39,562 nucleotides of DNA from Pseudonocardiales bacterium (lineage in GTDB: Bacteria; Actinomycetota; Actinomycetes; Mycobacteriales; Jatrophihabitantaceae), in assembly GCA_030840445.1 (NCBI GenBank), contig JAVEEN010000072.1, positions 1 through 39,562 on the forward strand, given 5' to 3'. Positions 24,779 through 32,355 of this stretch are shown piece after piece (position 1 is the stretch's first letter; the number at the start of each line of letters is the position of its first letter). The notes below the pieces were generated by a model. It was not told where the DNA came from and searched no databases. It saw only the letters and a list, made by a program, of their open reading frames with translations. A program made the position numbers and the translations under genes.

Positions 24779-25180
24779 GTGACCGAACGCCGTACCGAAC
24801 TGAATGTGCTCGGGGGACGCCTCGAGGAGTGCGGCACAGACCCGGTCACCGGCTTCTTCCGGGACGGTTGTTGCTCGAGCGGACCCGAGGATCTGGGCAG
24901 CCATACGGTCTGCGCGGTCGTGACGTCGGAATTCCTTTCCTACCAGGAGTACATCGGCAACGATCTGAGCACGCCACGGCCCGAATACGGTTTTCCCGGA
25001 TTGCAGCCGGGCGACCGCTGGTGCGTCGTCGCGTCCCGGTGGCTGCAGGCCTACGAAGCCGGTTTGCCCAGTCCGGTCGTGCTGGCCGCGACAAACGAGC
25101 GGGCGCTGGACATCGTCGGGCTGCAGGCGCTGCTCGAGAACGCGGTGGACGTGCCTGCCGATCCGAGTTCGCTGGAGTGA
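24779..25180 (+). CDS. DUF2237 family protein
   Basis: The 133-aa protein shows the DUF2237 pattern: NVLGGRLEECGTDPVTGFFRDGCC, HTVCAVVTSEFLSYQ, GNDLSTPRPEYGFPGLQPGDRWCVVASRW and PVVLAATNERALDIV. Four Cys residues (18, 31, 32, 45) and His42 might bind a metal or form a redox site, but the family has no established function. Length is normal for the family (about 120-130 aa). The GTG start is leaderless. It is convergent with a decayed YdeI-like gene 7 bp away. Confidence 0.88.
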   Translation: MTERRTELNVLGGRLEECGTDPVTGFFRDGCCSSGPEDLGSHTVCAVVTSEFLSYQEYIGNDLSTPRPEYGFPGLQPGDRWCVVASRWLQAYEAGLPSPVVLAATNERALDIVGLQALLENAVDVPADPSSLE

Positions 25181-25187
25181 CGGTACG

Positions 25188-25470
25188 TCAGCTCTCGGTG
25201 AGCGTACTGATCGCCTTGGCAATCCGCCGTTGCCTGGTCTCCGCCGCCTTGGTCGCTTCGATCGCCAGCACATGGGCCAGCTTGTGGCTGTAGTACATCG
25301 CGTCGAACTTCACTCGGGCCGGCGGCGTCGCGTCCAGGGCCCGCGCGAAGTCATCCGGCACTTCGACCACCCTCTGCTCGATGTCGATCTCGATCTCGGG
25401 CGGGACGAACAGACCCGTGGCGGTCTTGCCCCCGAGCAGGCCCGTGGTCGGAAACCTCTTGCCTGCAGTA
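25188..25470 (-). pseudogene. YdeI/OmpD-associated family remnant with internal deletion
   Basis: Read on the minus strand, the frame has LLGGKTATGLFVP, the usual start of a DUF1905 domain, joined directly to PEIEIDIEQRVVEVPDDFARALDA and then a complete YdeI C-terminal domain (ARVKFDAMYYSHKLAHVLAIEATKAAETRQRRIAKAISTL). Intact homologues have about 50-60 residues between these parts, so the middle of DUF1905 is missing in frame; the join is near 25400. No ATG, GTG or TTG lies in frame after the upstream gene's stop (25484) before the first conserved block. Both facts point to decay. If a shorter product is made it would start within the C-terminal domain. Confidence 0.65.
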
Positions 25471-25483
25471 TGACCGACTCGGC

Positions 25484-25720
25484 TCAGCTCGCCGCCTCGA
25501 TATCGGCCTGATCGTCGAGCTCGTTGCGGCCAAGGGCAAAGTCGAGATCGTCGGCGTCGAACTGCACGCGATCCGGTGCGCGGCCTGGCGAGACCGGGCC
25601 CTCCAGCCGGATCGCTGCTGACTCGAGTTCGGCTGCGGCGGCGGCGAATCCCATCCCGAGCAGCCTCTCCGCTCGGCGCCGCGCCTCCGCGGCGATCTCG
25701 GCATGCAGACCATCGCTCAT
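25484..25720 (-). CDS. Small acidic/helical protein, function unknown
   Basis: The 78-aa product has a helical, Ala/Arg/Glu-rich first half (DGLHAEIAAEARRRAERLLGMGFAAAAAELESAAIRL) and an acidic tail (FDADDLDFALGRNELDDQADIEAAS). ATG 25720 follows GTGGGG at about 9 nt; a GTG at 25735 is an alternative. It has no membrane helix. The gene precedes the YdeI remnant on the same strand. I do not recognise the family. Codon usage fits the neighbours, which supports a real gene. Confidence 0.6.
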   Translation of the reverse strand: MSDGLHAEIAAEARRRAERLLGMGFAAAAAELESAAIRLEGPVSPGRAPDRVQFDADDLDFALGRNELDDQADIEAAS

Positions 25721-25804
25721 CGGTAAATTCCCCACCAGGCCATAAGACCAGCACTACGTGAACATCAGGTTCCGGTTAAAAAACGCAAGGGTGACGGGAG
25801 CGCC

Positions 25805-26980
25805 TCAGGCAAGGGCTGCCGTGAGATCAGCCAGTAGGTCTTCGACGTTCTCGATGCCCACGCTGAGCCGGATCAGATCGGACGGCACTTCGAGCGGAGA
25901 TCCAGCCACGCTCATATGCGTCATGCGCCCCGGGTGCTCGATCAGTGACTCGACGCCGCCGAGGGACTCGCCGAGCGTGAAGATCTGGGCCAGCTCACAA
26001 ACCTTCAGTGCAGCCTCCTCGCCACCGCGCATCCGGAATGACACCATGCCACCGAACCTGGCCATCTGCCGGGCAGCGACCTCATGATTCGGGTGCTCGG
26101 ACAGCCCCGGGTACAGCACGCTTGCAACAGCCGGATGACCGGTCAAAAACTGGACGACCTGTTCGGCATTCTCACAATGCCGATCCATCCGTACCCCAAG
26201 CGTCTTAATCCCACGCAGGACCAGCCATGCGTCGAACGGACCGCTGATCGCTCCCATCGCGTTCTGGTGAAAGGCGATTTCGTCACCAAGGGCAGCGGTC
26301 GAGGTGACCACCGCGCCGCCGACCACGTCGGAATGCCCACCCAAGTATTTCGTCGTCGAGTGCAGCACCACATCAGCGCCCAGCGCCAGTGGTTGCTGGA
26401 GATAGGGTGATGCGAAGGTGTTGTCGACCACGAGGGCGGCGCCGCATTTCTTGGAAATCTCGGCCAGCGCGGCGATATCGGCAATATTCAGCAGTGGATT
26501 CGTCGGCGTCTCGACCCAGACCACCGTGGTATTCGGCGTAACGGCAGCAGCGACTGCGGCCGGATCGTGCATGGCCACTGCCGTGTGGTCGACGCCCCAG
26601 CGGCTGAGTACCCGGGCGATAAGGCGGAAGGTGCCGCCGTAGGCGTCGTCGGGGAGCAGGACGTGATCGCCGGGCTTGCACAGGGTGCGGAGCACGGTGT
26701 CCTCCGCGGCGAGACCGGAGGCGAATGCCAGGCCCCGTGCGCCACTCTCCAGAGCGGCCAGGCACTCCTCCAGCGCAGTCCGCGTGGGGTTCGCGCTACG
26801 GGAGTACTCGTAGCCGGAACGCAACCCGCCGACGCCGTCCTGCTTGTAGGTCGACGTCTGATAGATGGGAACGGCCACCGCCCCGGTCAGCGAGTCAGGT
26901 TCCTGTCCGGCATGAATGGCTCGGGTGTTGAATCCGCTGCCGGCATGGGCCTGACTCAGATCCTGTCCGGGCTCACTCAT
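25805..26980 (-). CDS. metB: Cystathionine gamma-synthase/lyase (Cys/Met metabolism PLP enzyme)
   Basis: The 391-aa enzyme has the full Cys/Met PLP fold: Tyr58-x-Arg61 in YEYSRSANPTR, FASGLAAEDTVL, Asp186 in VVDNTFASPY, the PLP Lys211 in HSTTKYLGGHSDVVGG, and SVGIENVEDLLADL at the end. Such enzymes join O-succinyl- or O-acetylhomoserine with cysteine, or split cystathionine. Sequence alone does not separate the two. With cbs just upstream on the same strand, the pair forms a transsulfuration module. I start at ATG 26980; TTG 27004 adds 8 residues. The start codon lies inside the first copy of an 86-bp tandem duplication, so the next upstream copy carries an identical ATG. No good ribosome binding site precedes either. 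Confidence 0.93.
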   Translation of the reverse strand: MSEPGQDLSQAHAGSGFNTRAIHAGQEPDSLTGAVAVPIYQTSTYKQDGVGGLRSGYEYSRSANPTRTALEECLAALESGARGLAFASGLAAEDTVLRTLCKPGDHVLLPDDAYGGTFRLIARVLSRWGVDHTAVAMHDPAAVAAAVTPNTTVVWVETPTNPLLNIADIAALAEISKKCGAALVVDNTFASPYLQQPLALGADVVLHSTTKYLGGHSDVVGGAVVTSTAALGDEIAFHQNAMGAISGPFDAWLVLRGIKTLGVRMDRHCENAEQVVQFLTGHPAVASVLYPGLSEHPNHEVAARQMARFGGMVSFRMRGGEEAALKVCELAQIFTLGESLGGVESLIEHPGRMTHMSVAGSPLEVPSDLIRLSVGIENVEDLLADLTAALA

Positions 26981-27153
26981 GAGCTGACCCGGCTCTTCGC
27001 GCAAGCGCTCATCGCTGTACTCGCTCCGCTCCTCACTCGCTGGCGCTCGCTGCGATGCTCACTCATGAGCTGACCCGGCTCTTCGCGCAAGCGCTCATCG
27101 CTGTACTCGCTCCGCTCCTCACTCGCTGGCGCTCGCTGCGATGCTCACTCATG
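26971..27153. repeat. 86-bp perfect tandem duplication over the metB start
   Basis: Two identical 86-bp copies (26971-27056 and 27057-27142) are followed by an 11-bp third fragment (27143-27153). The unit runs from GCTCACTCATGAGCTGACCC to GCGCTCGCTGCGAT and is rich in CGCT/GCTC words such as CGCTGGCGCTCGC. Another short CGCTCACTCATGGG word lies at 27182. The first copy includes the metB start codon. The composition recalls dispersed GC-rich repeats of actinobacteria. Confidence 0.95.
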
Positions 27154-27255
27154 GGGTCAACGGTACTTCGCTGCTTCTCTTCGCTCACTCATGGGTTGAT
27201 CCAAGGGAGTACTTGGGCACCGGGCCCAGAGTCTTCGTTGTGACACCCCTCCTCA

Positions 27256-27304
27256 GCTCCGGCGGGGCACCGCGATCGCAGTTCAGCGCGTGCCCCGCCG
27301 GAGC
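27256..27304. repeat. 15-bp perfect inverted repeat (hairpin)
   Basis: GCTCCGGCGGGGCAC (27256-27270) pairs with GTGCCCCGCCGGAGC (27290-27304) around a 19-nt loop. A 15-bp perfect arm is far beyond chance in this length. There is no U-tract on either strand; it may be a U-less terminator for cbs or a mobile-repeat palindrome. Confidence 0.75.
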
Positions 27305-27352
27305 GGCCCGAGGCGCCGGGGGTCACCCACGCACCGGGATTTTCCTCCCAGA

Positions 27353-27411
27353 CGCCTCATGCTGGCCGGCCCAAGACGCTAGTCACGGCCCAGGATGGCC
27401 AGCATGGGGCG
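27353..27411. repeat. 15-bp inverted repeat with one G-U pair
   Basis: CGCCTCATGCTGGCC (27353-27367) pairs with GGCCAGCATGGGGCG (27397-27411), with one T-G wobble, around a 29-nt loop. It lies 70-130 bp downstream of cbs. Confidence 0.65.
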
Positions 27412-27437
27412 TTGTCCAATCAGCCCGTTCGCACGGA

Positions 27438-27453
27438 CCCACGCAAGCGTGGG
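27438..27453 (-). terminator. Short hairpin downstream of cbs
   Basis: CCCACG (27438-27443) and CGTGGG (27448-27453) form a 6-bp stem with a 4-nt loop, 28 bp after the cbs stop. It is a weak terminator candidate, the first of three hairpins in the gap. Confidence 0.4.
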
Positions 27454-27480
27454 ATGGCCCGCTCAAGCGCGGAACACCGA

Positions 27481-28869
27481 TCAGCCGGTGAGGTGACCCA
27501 GCAGGTCCTGGCGGGTCAGCACCCCGGTGGGCTTGCCGTCTACGTGCACCAACAGGGCGTCGGCCGCGCCGAGCGCGGCCACCGCCGCCCGGACCGGCTC
27601 GCCGGACCCGATGATCGGCAGCGCCGCCGACATATGCTTCTCGAGCGGATCGGCGAGCGTAGCCGTACCGGCGAACAAGGCGTCCAGCAATGCCTTCTCC
27701 GATACCGAACCGACGACCTCGCCCGCAGTAATGGGAGGTTCCGCCTTCACCACCGGCATTTGCGAGACCGAATACTCACGCAGGATGTCGATCGCCTCGC
27801 GCACCGTCTCGTTCGGATGGGCGTGTACCAATGCCGGGGTCTGCCCGCTCTTGGCGGTCAACACGTCGCCGATGGTGTCCTCACCAGACGCCTCGATGAA
27901 GCCGTAGTCACTCATCCAGGTGTCGGAGAAGATCTTGGCCAAGTACCCGCGACCCCCGTCGGGCAGCAGCACCACGATGACGTCGTCCTTGGAGGCCTGC
28001 TCGGCGACCTTCAGCGCAGCGGCAACGGCCATCCCACAGGAACCACCGACCAGCAGCCCCTCCTCGCGGGCCAGCCGGCGAGTGATCTCGAAGGATTCCC
28101 GATCGGAGATCGCGATGATGTCGTCGGTGATCGTGCGATCGAAGGCGTCCGGCCAGAAGTCCTCGCCCACCCCCTCGACCAGGTAGGGGCGCCCGGTGCC
28201 ACCGGAGTACACCGAACCTTCAGGGTCGGCGCCGATAACCCGGACACCGCCGTCTGCGCGACCGGCCGAAGCCTCCTTGAGGAACAGCCCGGCACCGGAA
28301 ATAGTGCCGCCGGTACCGACACCGGCCACGAAATGAGTGACCCGGCCGTCGGTCTGCTCCCAGATCTCCGGCCCGGTCGTCTCGTAGTGTGAGCGCGGGT
28401 TGTTCGGGTTGGCGTATTGATTGGGCTTCCATGCGCCCGGGATCTCCCGGGTCAACCGATCCGAGACCTGGTAGTACGAGCGCGGATCTTCCGGTGCCAC
28501 GGCGGTCGGGCAGACGTGGACCTCGGCCCCGAATGCCTTGAGGGTATTGATCTTGTCAGCCGCCACCTTGTCCGGCAGTACGAAGACGCAGTGGTAGCCA
28601 CGCTGTTGGGCCACGATCGCGAGCCCGACCCCGGTGTTTCCCGAGGTCGGTTCGACGATGGTGCCGCCGGGTTTGAGTTCACCCGAAGCCTCGGCAGCAT
28701 CGATCATCCGCACGGCGATGCGATCCTTCACCGAGCCGCCCGGATTGAAGTATTCGACCTTGGCGAGCACGGTCGGTGCGTTCGCCGGATCGAGGTGATT
28801 CGTCACGCTGCGGAGCTGGACCAGCGGGGTGTTGCCGATCAGATCCACCAGGGAGGTGTAGTAGCGCAT
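27481..28869 (-). CDS. cbs: Cystathionine beta-synthase
   Basis: The 462-aa enzyme combines a fold-type II PLP domain (about 1-320) with a C-terminal pair of CBS domains (about 335-460). PLP Lys48 lies in FNPGGSVKDR; EPTSGNTGVGL binds the substrate or phosphate, and VAGVGTGGTISG the PLP phosphate. It condenses serine and homocysteine to cystathionine. There is no N-terminal heme domain, as expected for bacteria. Length matches mycobacterial Cbs (about 464 aa). ATG is leaderless, with TAGCCT ending 7 nt upstream. It is upstream of metB on the same strand but 500 bp away, so co-transcription is doubtful. Confidence 0.94.
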   Translation of the reverse strand: MRYYTSLVDLIGNTPLVQLRSVTNHLDPANAPTVLAKVEYFNPGGSVKDRIAVRMIDAAEASGELKPGGTIVEPTSGNTGVGLAIVAQQRGYHCVFVLPDKVAADKINTLKAFGAEVHVCPTAVAPEDPRSYYQVSDRLTREIPGAWKPNQYANPNNPRSHYETTGPEIWEQTDGRVTHFVAGVGTGGTISGAGLFLKEASAGRADGGVRVIGADPEGSVYSGGTGRPYLVEGVGEDFWPDAFDRTITDDIIAISDRESFEITRRLAREEGLLVGGSCGMAVAAALKVAEQASKDDVIVVLLPDGGRGYLAKIFSDTWMSDYGFIEASGEDTIGDVLTAKSGQTPALVHAHPNETVREAIDILREYSVSQMPVVKAEPPITAGEVVGSVSEKALLDALFAGTATLADPLEKHMSAALPIIGSGEPVRAAVAALGAADALLVHVDGKPTGVLTRQDLLGHLTG

Positions 28870-28876
28870 GCGGCAA

Positions 28877-28882
28877 AGGCTA
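28877..28882 (-). promoter_or_regulatory. -10 box of a leaderless gene (cbs)
   Basis: On the minus strand TAGCCT ends 7 nt before ATG 28869, with no ribosome binding site. Confidence 0.5.
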
Positions 28883-28974
28883 ACCTCGACGTACGAACTT
28901 GATCACCCCGCCCACGTCCCACTGCAACTTCGGGGCCGACACGATAGGTCAGCTAGCGAGGACAGGAGCCAGAA

Positions 28975-30024
28975 ATGAGCCGGGCCTCACGCGCCCGCCG
29001 GGTGGTGACCGCGGCGGCCTTTGGCGGCGGGAGCATCGGTGCGCTCGGTGCGGCCGCGGTCGGCATCATCTATGGCGAGTCGAAGCTGGCTCGCCGACGC
29101 ATCCAGCCGGCTGAGACCGATCCGCCGAGTGCGGACGGAATCTGGAGCGCACCCGGCGTCAGGTCCAAGTCGCCGGAGCTCGTGCTCGCCATGCTCGGTG
29201 ACTCCTCCGCCGCGGGATACGGCACCCACACCGACGCCGACACCCCGGCCGCCCGGATTGCGGTAGGCCTGTCCGCGCTGTCGCGTCGACCGGTGCGGCT
29301 GATCAACGTGGCGGTGGTCGGCGCCGAGTCGGCGGCACTGCTGGACCAGGTCCGACGCGTGGTGCCGGACAAACCGGACCTTGCCGTCATCATGATCGGT
29401 GCGAACGATGTCACCCACCGGGTCAAGCCGGCCGAATCGGTGCGACACCTCACCGCGGCCCTGGACGCCCTACGGGACGCAGAGGTGGAGGTCGTCGTAG
29501 GCACTTGCCCGGACCTTGGGACGATCCGGCCGATTGCCCAGCCGTTGCGCTGGCTGGCTCGGCGGTTCTCCCGCACCCTGGCCGCAGCTCAGGCGGTGGC
29601 GGTGGTCGCGGCTGGCGGACGGGCCGTCAGCCTCGGCGACATCCTCGGACCCGAATTCGCGACCCAGCGGGAGTTCTTCTCCGAGGACCAGTTCCATCCC
29701 TCGGCTGCTGGTTACGCCCGCGCGGCCGAGGTTCTGCTGCCGTCCGCGGCCGCGGCTCTCGGCCTGACTACCGAGTCGCTGCCGGCCGGTCCGTTCACCT
29801 CGACCCGCGCCCGGCCGGTGGCTCAGGCCGCCGCCCGGGCCGCCAGCCGCCCCGGAACCGAGGTCGCGGCAGCGTCGGTGCACGGCGAGAGCACCGGCCG
29901 CCGCGGCCCGTGGGCTCGGCTGATCCGACGGCGTACCGCAGGGGTGATCCCGCCCACTTCCGAGGCAGAGCAGCAGACCGAACCTGCAACGATCGGGCGC
30001 ACGGACAGTGCTACCAGCCAGTAG
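28975..30024 (+). CDS. Membrane-anchored SGNH/GDSL-type hydrolase (Rv1075c-like)
   Basis: The 349-aa protein begins with a basic stretch and one hydrophobic segment (about 10-33), a signal anchor or uncleaved signal. The SGNH blocks follow: GDSSAAGYG with nucleophile Ser77, the Gly of block II in VVGAES, GANDVTH with Asn144 and SEDQFHPSAAGY with Asp238 and His241. It is thus a complete esterase/lipase-type triad, likely acting outside the membrane. The C-terminal 90 residues are low in complexity and rich in Ala, Arg and Thr. The ATG has AGGAG 6 nt upstream. In mycobacteria a similar gene sits between cbs and a thiolase, as here. Substrate is unknown; ester-linked envelope lipids or sugars are possible. 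Confidence 0.88.
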   Translation: MSRASRARRVVTAAAFGGGSIGALGAAAVGIIYGESKLARRRIQPAETDPPSADGIWSAPGVRSKSPELVLAMLGDSSAAGYGTHTDADTPAARIAVGLSALSRRPVRLINVAVVGAESAALLDQVRRVVPDKPDLAVIMIGANDVTHRVKPAESVRHLTAALDALRDAEVEVVVGTCPDLGTIRPIAQPLRWLARRFSRTLAAAQAVAVVAAGGRAVSLGDILGPEFATQREFFSEDQFHPSAAGYARAAEVLLPSAAAALGLTTESLPAGPFTSTRARPVAQAAARAASRPGTEVAAASVHGESTGRRGPWARLIRRRTAGVIPPTSEAEQQTEPATIGRTDSATSQ

Positions 30025-30080
30025 CAACCGGATAGCCGCAGAAGCGGCGCCCGTCCCGCCTCACCGCAAGGAGCCGACCG

Positions 30081-31301
30081 ATGCCCGAAGCCGTCATTGT
30101 CGCCACCGCCCGCTCACCCATCGGCCGGGCCGGTAAGGGCTCGCTGGCCGGACTCCGACCGGGCGATCTAACGGCCCAGATCATCGCTGCTGCCTTGGCC
30201 AAGGTGCCCGAACTCGACGCGCGTGATATCGACGACCTGATGCTGGGTTGCGGCCTGCCCGGCGGCGAGCAGGGCTACAACATGGGCCGGATCGTGGCCG
30301 TCCAGCTCGGCTACGATTTCCTGCCGGCGACCACGGTCACCCGCTACTGCTCCTCGTCTCTGCAGACCACCCGAATGGCCATGCACGCGATTAAGGCGGG
30401 CGAGGGAGATGTCTTCATCTCGGCAGGCGTGGAGACGGTATCGAGATTCGTCAAGGGCTCGTCAGACGGCCTGCCGGACACCCAGAACCCGATCTTCGAC
30501 GAAGCCAAGGCCCGTACCGCCAAGGTGGCCGCCGAAGGGGCCTCGGACTGGCACGACCCGCGTCAGGACGGCCTCTTGCCGGACGCCTACATCGCGATGG
30601 GGCAGACGGCGGAGAACCTTGCGCGGCTCAAGGGTGTAACGCGCGAGGAGATGGACCATTTCGGCGTCCGCTCGCAGAATCTGGCCGAGAAAGCCATCGC
30701 CGACGGCTTCTGGTCCAACGAGATCACGCCGGTGACGACGCCCGACGGCACGGTTGTATCGGCCGACGACGGGCCCAGGCGCGGCGTCACCTACGAGGCT
30801 GTGTCGGGGCTCAAACCGGTGTTCCGCCCGGATGGCCGAGTTACCGCCGCCAACTGTTGCCCGCTCAACGACGGCGCGGCGGCGCTGGTCATCATGAGCG
30901 ACACCAAGGCCGCAGAGCTGGGCCTCACCCCGCTGGCGCGGGTCGTGTCGACCGGCGTCACGGGGTTGTCCCCCGAAATCATGGGACTGGGCCCGGTCGA
31001 GGCGTCAAAGCAGGCTCTCCGGCGCGCCGGCATGTCTATCTCGGACATCGATCTGGTGGAGATCAATGAGGCGTTCGCCGCGCAGGTCATCCCGTCCTAC
31101 CAGGAACTCGGCGTGGATATCGACCGGCTGAACGTCAACGGCGGCGCCATCGCGGTCGGGCACCCGTTCGGCATGACCGGCGCCCGTATCACCACCACGC
31201 TGATCAACTCGCTGCGGACCCACGACAAGCAGTTCGGTCTGGAGACCATGTGCGTCGGTGGTGGCCAGGGCATGGCCCTCATCCTGGAACGGCTTTCCTG
31301 A
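30081..31301 (+). CDS. Acetyl-CoA C-acetyltransferase (thiolase, FadA3-like)
   Basis: The 406-aa enzyme has the thiolase catalytic set: nucleophile Cys90 in VTRYCSSSLQTTRMA, NEAFAAQ, His361 in GGAIAVGHPFGMTGAR and Cys391 in MCVGGGQG. It condenses or cleaves acyl-CoA with CoA; acetoacetyl-CoA synthesis and beta-oxidation are both possible. The ATG is preceded by AAGGAG at 8 nt. It follows the SGNH gene by 56 bp on the same strand and may share its transcript. A strong hairpin spans its stop codon. Confidence 0.94.
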   Translation: MPEAVIVATARSPIGRAGKGSLAGLRPGDLTAQIIAAALAKVPELDARDIDDLMLGCGLPGGEQGYNMGRIVAVQLGYDFLPATTVTRYCSSSLQTTRMAMHAIKAGEGDVFISAGVETVSRFVKGSSDGLPDTQNPIFDEAKARTAKVAAEGASDWHDPRQDGLLPDAYIAMGQTAENLARLKGVTREEMDHFGVRSQNLAEKAIADGFWSNEITPVTTPDGTVVSADDGPRRGVTYEAVSGLKPVFRPDGRVTAANCCPLNDGAAALVIMSDTKAAELGLTPLARVVSTGVTGLSPEIMGLGPVEASKQALRRAGMSISDIDLVEINEAFAAQVIPSYQELGVDIDRLNVNGGAIAVGHPFGMTGARITTTLINSLRTHDKQFGLETMCVGGGQGMALILERLS

Positions 31302-31325
31302 CCCGTCCACGCGGGACGGGTCAGG
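31297..31325. terminator. Bidirectional hairpin terminator
   Basis: CCTGACCCGTCC (31297-31308) pairs perfectly with GGACGGGTCAGG (31314-31325) around a 5-nt loop. It includes the thiolase stop codon (31299-31301) and lies 14 bp before the end of the convergent Bax1-I gene. No U-tract. Confidence 0.85.
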
Positions 31326-31338
31326 AACGGCCCGTCGA

Positions 31339-32208
31339 TCAGTTGCGGTTGCCGCCGGCGAAGTAGCTCAGCAGTCGCAAGATCTCCAGGTACAGCCAGA
31401 CCAGCGTGACCAGGATGCCCCAGGACAGATACCACCCGAACTTCTCGTCCACCCCGCGCCGCACGGACTGTTCGACCATGTCGAAGTCCACGATGAGGTT
31501 CGCGGCGGCGATCACGATGCACAGCAGGCTGAACCCGACGCCGAGCGCACCAGCCTGGCGGATGCCCAGGCCACCCGGCGTGAAGATGCCGGCAATGACG
31601 TTCACCAGCATCAGACCTACGGCGCCGAGCGTCGCGGCGAAAACGATCTTCGTGAATTTCGGCGTTACCCGGACGGCTCCGGTCTTGTAGACCACCAGGA
31701 CGCCACCGGCGACCATGATGGTGCCGGTCACCGCCTGGATGACGATTCCGTTGAATCGGTTGTTGAAGACCTCGCTGATGGCCCCGAGCGCCAAGCCCTC
31801 GAGAGCGGCGTAGATGGTTGTGGTGACCGCGTTGGCCCTACCGGTGAATCCCATGTAGAGGCCGAGGCCGAGTGCACCGAACACACCGAGCAGGGCGACG
31901 GGCCCGGCAACGGAGTTCGGCAGCACGAACCAGGCGACGCCGGCCGCCACGAGGACCGTCGAGATCAGCAGGACGCAACGGGTGATGACGTCATCGAGGG
32001 TGAGATACCGGGAAGGTGCGGCTGGCGGAGCCTGCGGCGGGTAGCCGGGCTGGCCGAGCTGCTGGCCGTACGCCGGTTGGGCGTACCACTGGTTGAGCTG
32101 ATCCGGTGACGGTGGCGGGGGGACCACCCGTCCTGGTGCTCCGGCCTGGCTGTTGACGCCCGGCCGTCCGGTCTTCTCGAAACCCCGCAGTACAGGGTTG
32201 CTGGCCAC
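31339..32208 (-). CDS. Bax inhibitor-1/YccA family membrane protein
   Basis: The 289-aa protein has a Pro/Gln/Gly-rich N-terminal tail (about 25-68) and seven predicted helices from about residue 75 on. The family signature is visible in ALEGLALGAISEVF, FTKIVFAATLGAVGLMLVN and IVDFDMVEQSVRRGVDEKFGWYLSWGILVTLVWLYLEILRLL, where the acidic Asp pair of the pH-sensing channel group may lie. These proteins are calcium-leak channels or protease-associated factors in other organisms; the role in actinobacteria is unknown. GTG 32208 was chosen because GAGAGG lies 9 nt upstream and homologues start near here; the ATG at 32226 has none. Convergent with the thiolase. Confidence 0.88.
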   Translation of the reverse strand: MASNPVLRGFEKTGRPGVNSQAGAPGRVVPPPPSPDQLNQWYAQPAYGQQLGQPGYPPQAPPAAPSRYLTLDDVITRCVLLISTVLVAAGVAWFVLPNSVAGPVALLGVFGALGLGLYMGFTGRANAVTTTIYAALEGLALGAISEVFNNRFNGIVIQAVTGTIMVAGGVLVVYKTGAVRVTPKFTKIVFAATLGAVGLMLVNVIAGIFTPGGLGIRQAGALGVGFSLLCIVIAAANLIVDFDMVEQSVRRGVDEKFGWYLSWGILVTLVWLYLEILRLLSYFAGGNRN

Positions 32209-32355
32209 TGTTGCCACCTCTCTCATTCTGTGGCGCCCAGCCGATGCCGGTACGCCGCGTTACACAAGTTCCAACGCTCGGACCGGGGCAGCTAGTTCCC
32301 GGCAGCGACCCGGTACCCGCCCTCAGGTCCAATGCCGCCCAGACGCCGCCCTGGG

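Larger units (their letters stand above)
26981..27480. other. 500-bp gene-free gap between cbs and metB
   Basis: It contains the 86-bp duplication, two long hairpins (27256-27304 and 27353-27411) and a short one (27438-27453). Open frames here, such as the repeat-encoded LTHELTRLFAQALIAVL on the plus strand, have no family resemblance or start signal. From memory, mycobacteria have the pra gene here; no trace of it is visible. Confidence 0.7.

Noticed and set aside
27055-27243. Plus-strand open frames of about 60 residues through the 86-bp repeat.
   Set aside because: They consist of the repeat read through, have no ribosome site and no family resemblance.
32257-32281. Words GCGTTACACAA and AACGCTCGG upstream of the Bax1-I gene, both also found in the 13771-13811 hairpin region, as a shared operator.
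   Set aside because: Shared 11-mers are expected hundreds of times by chance in a window of this length on both strands, and the order and spacing differ.
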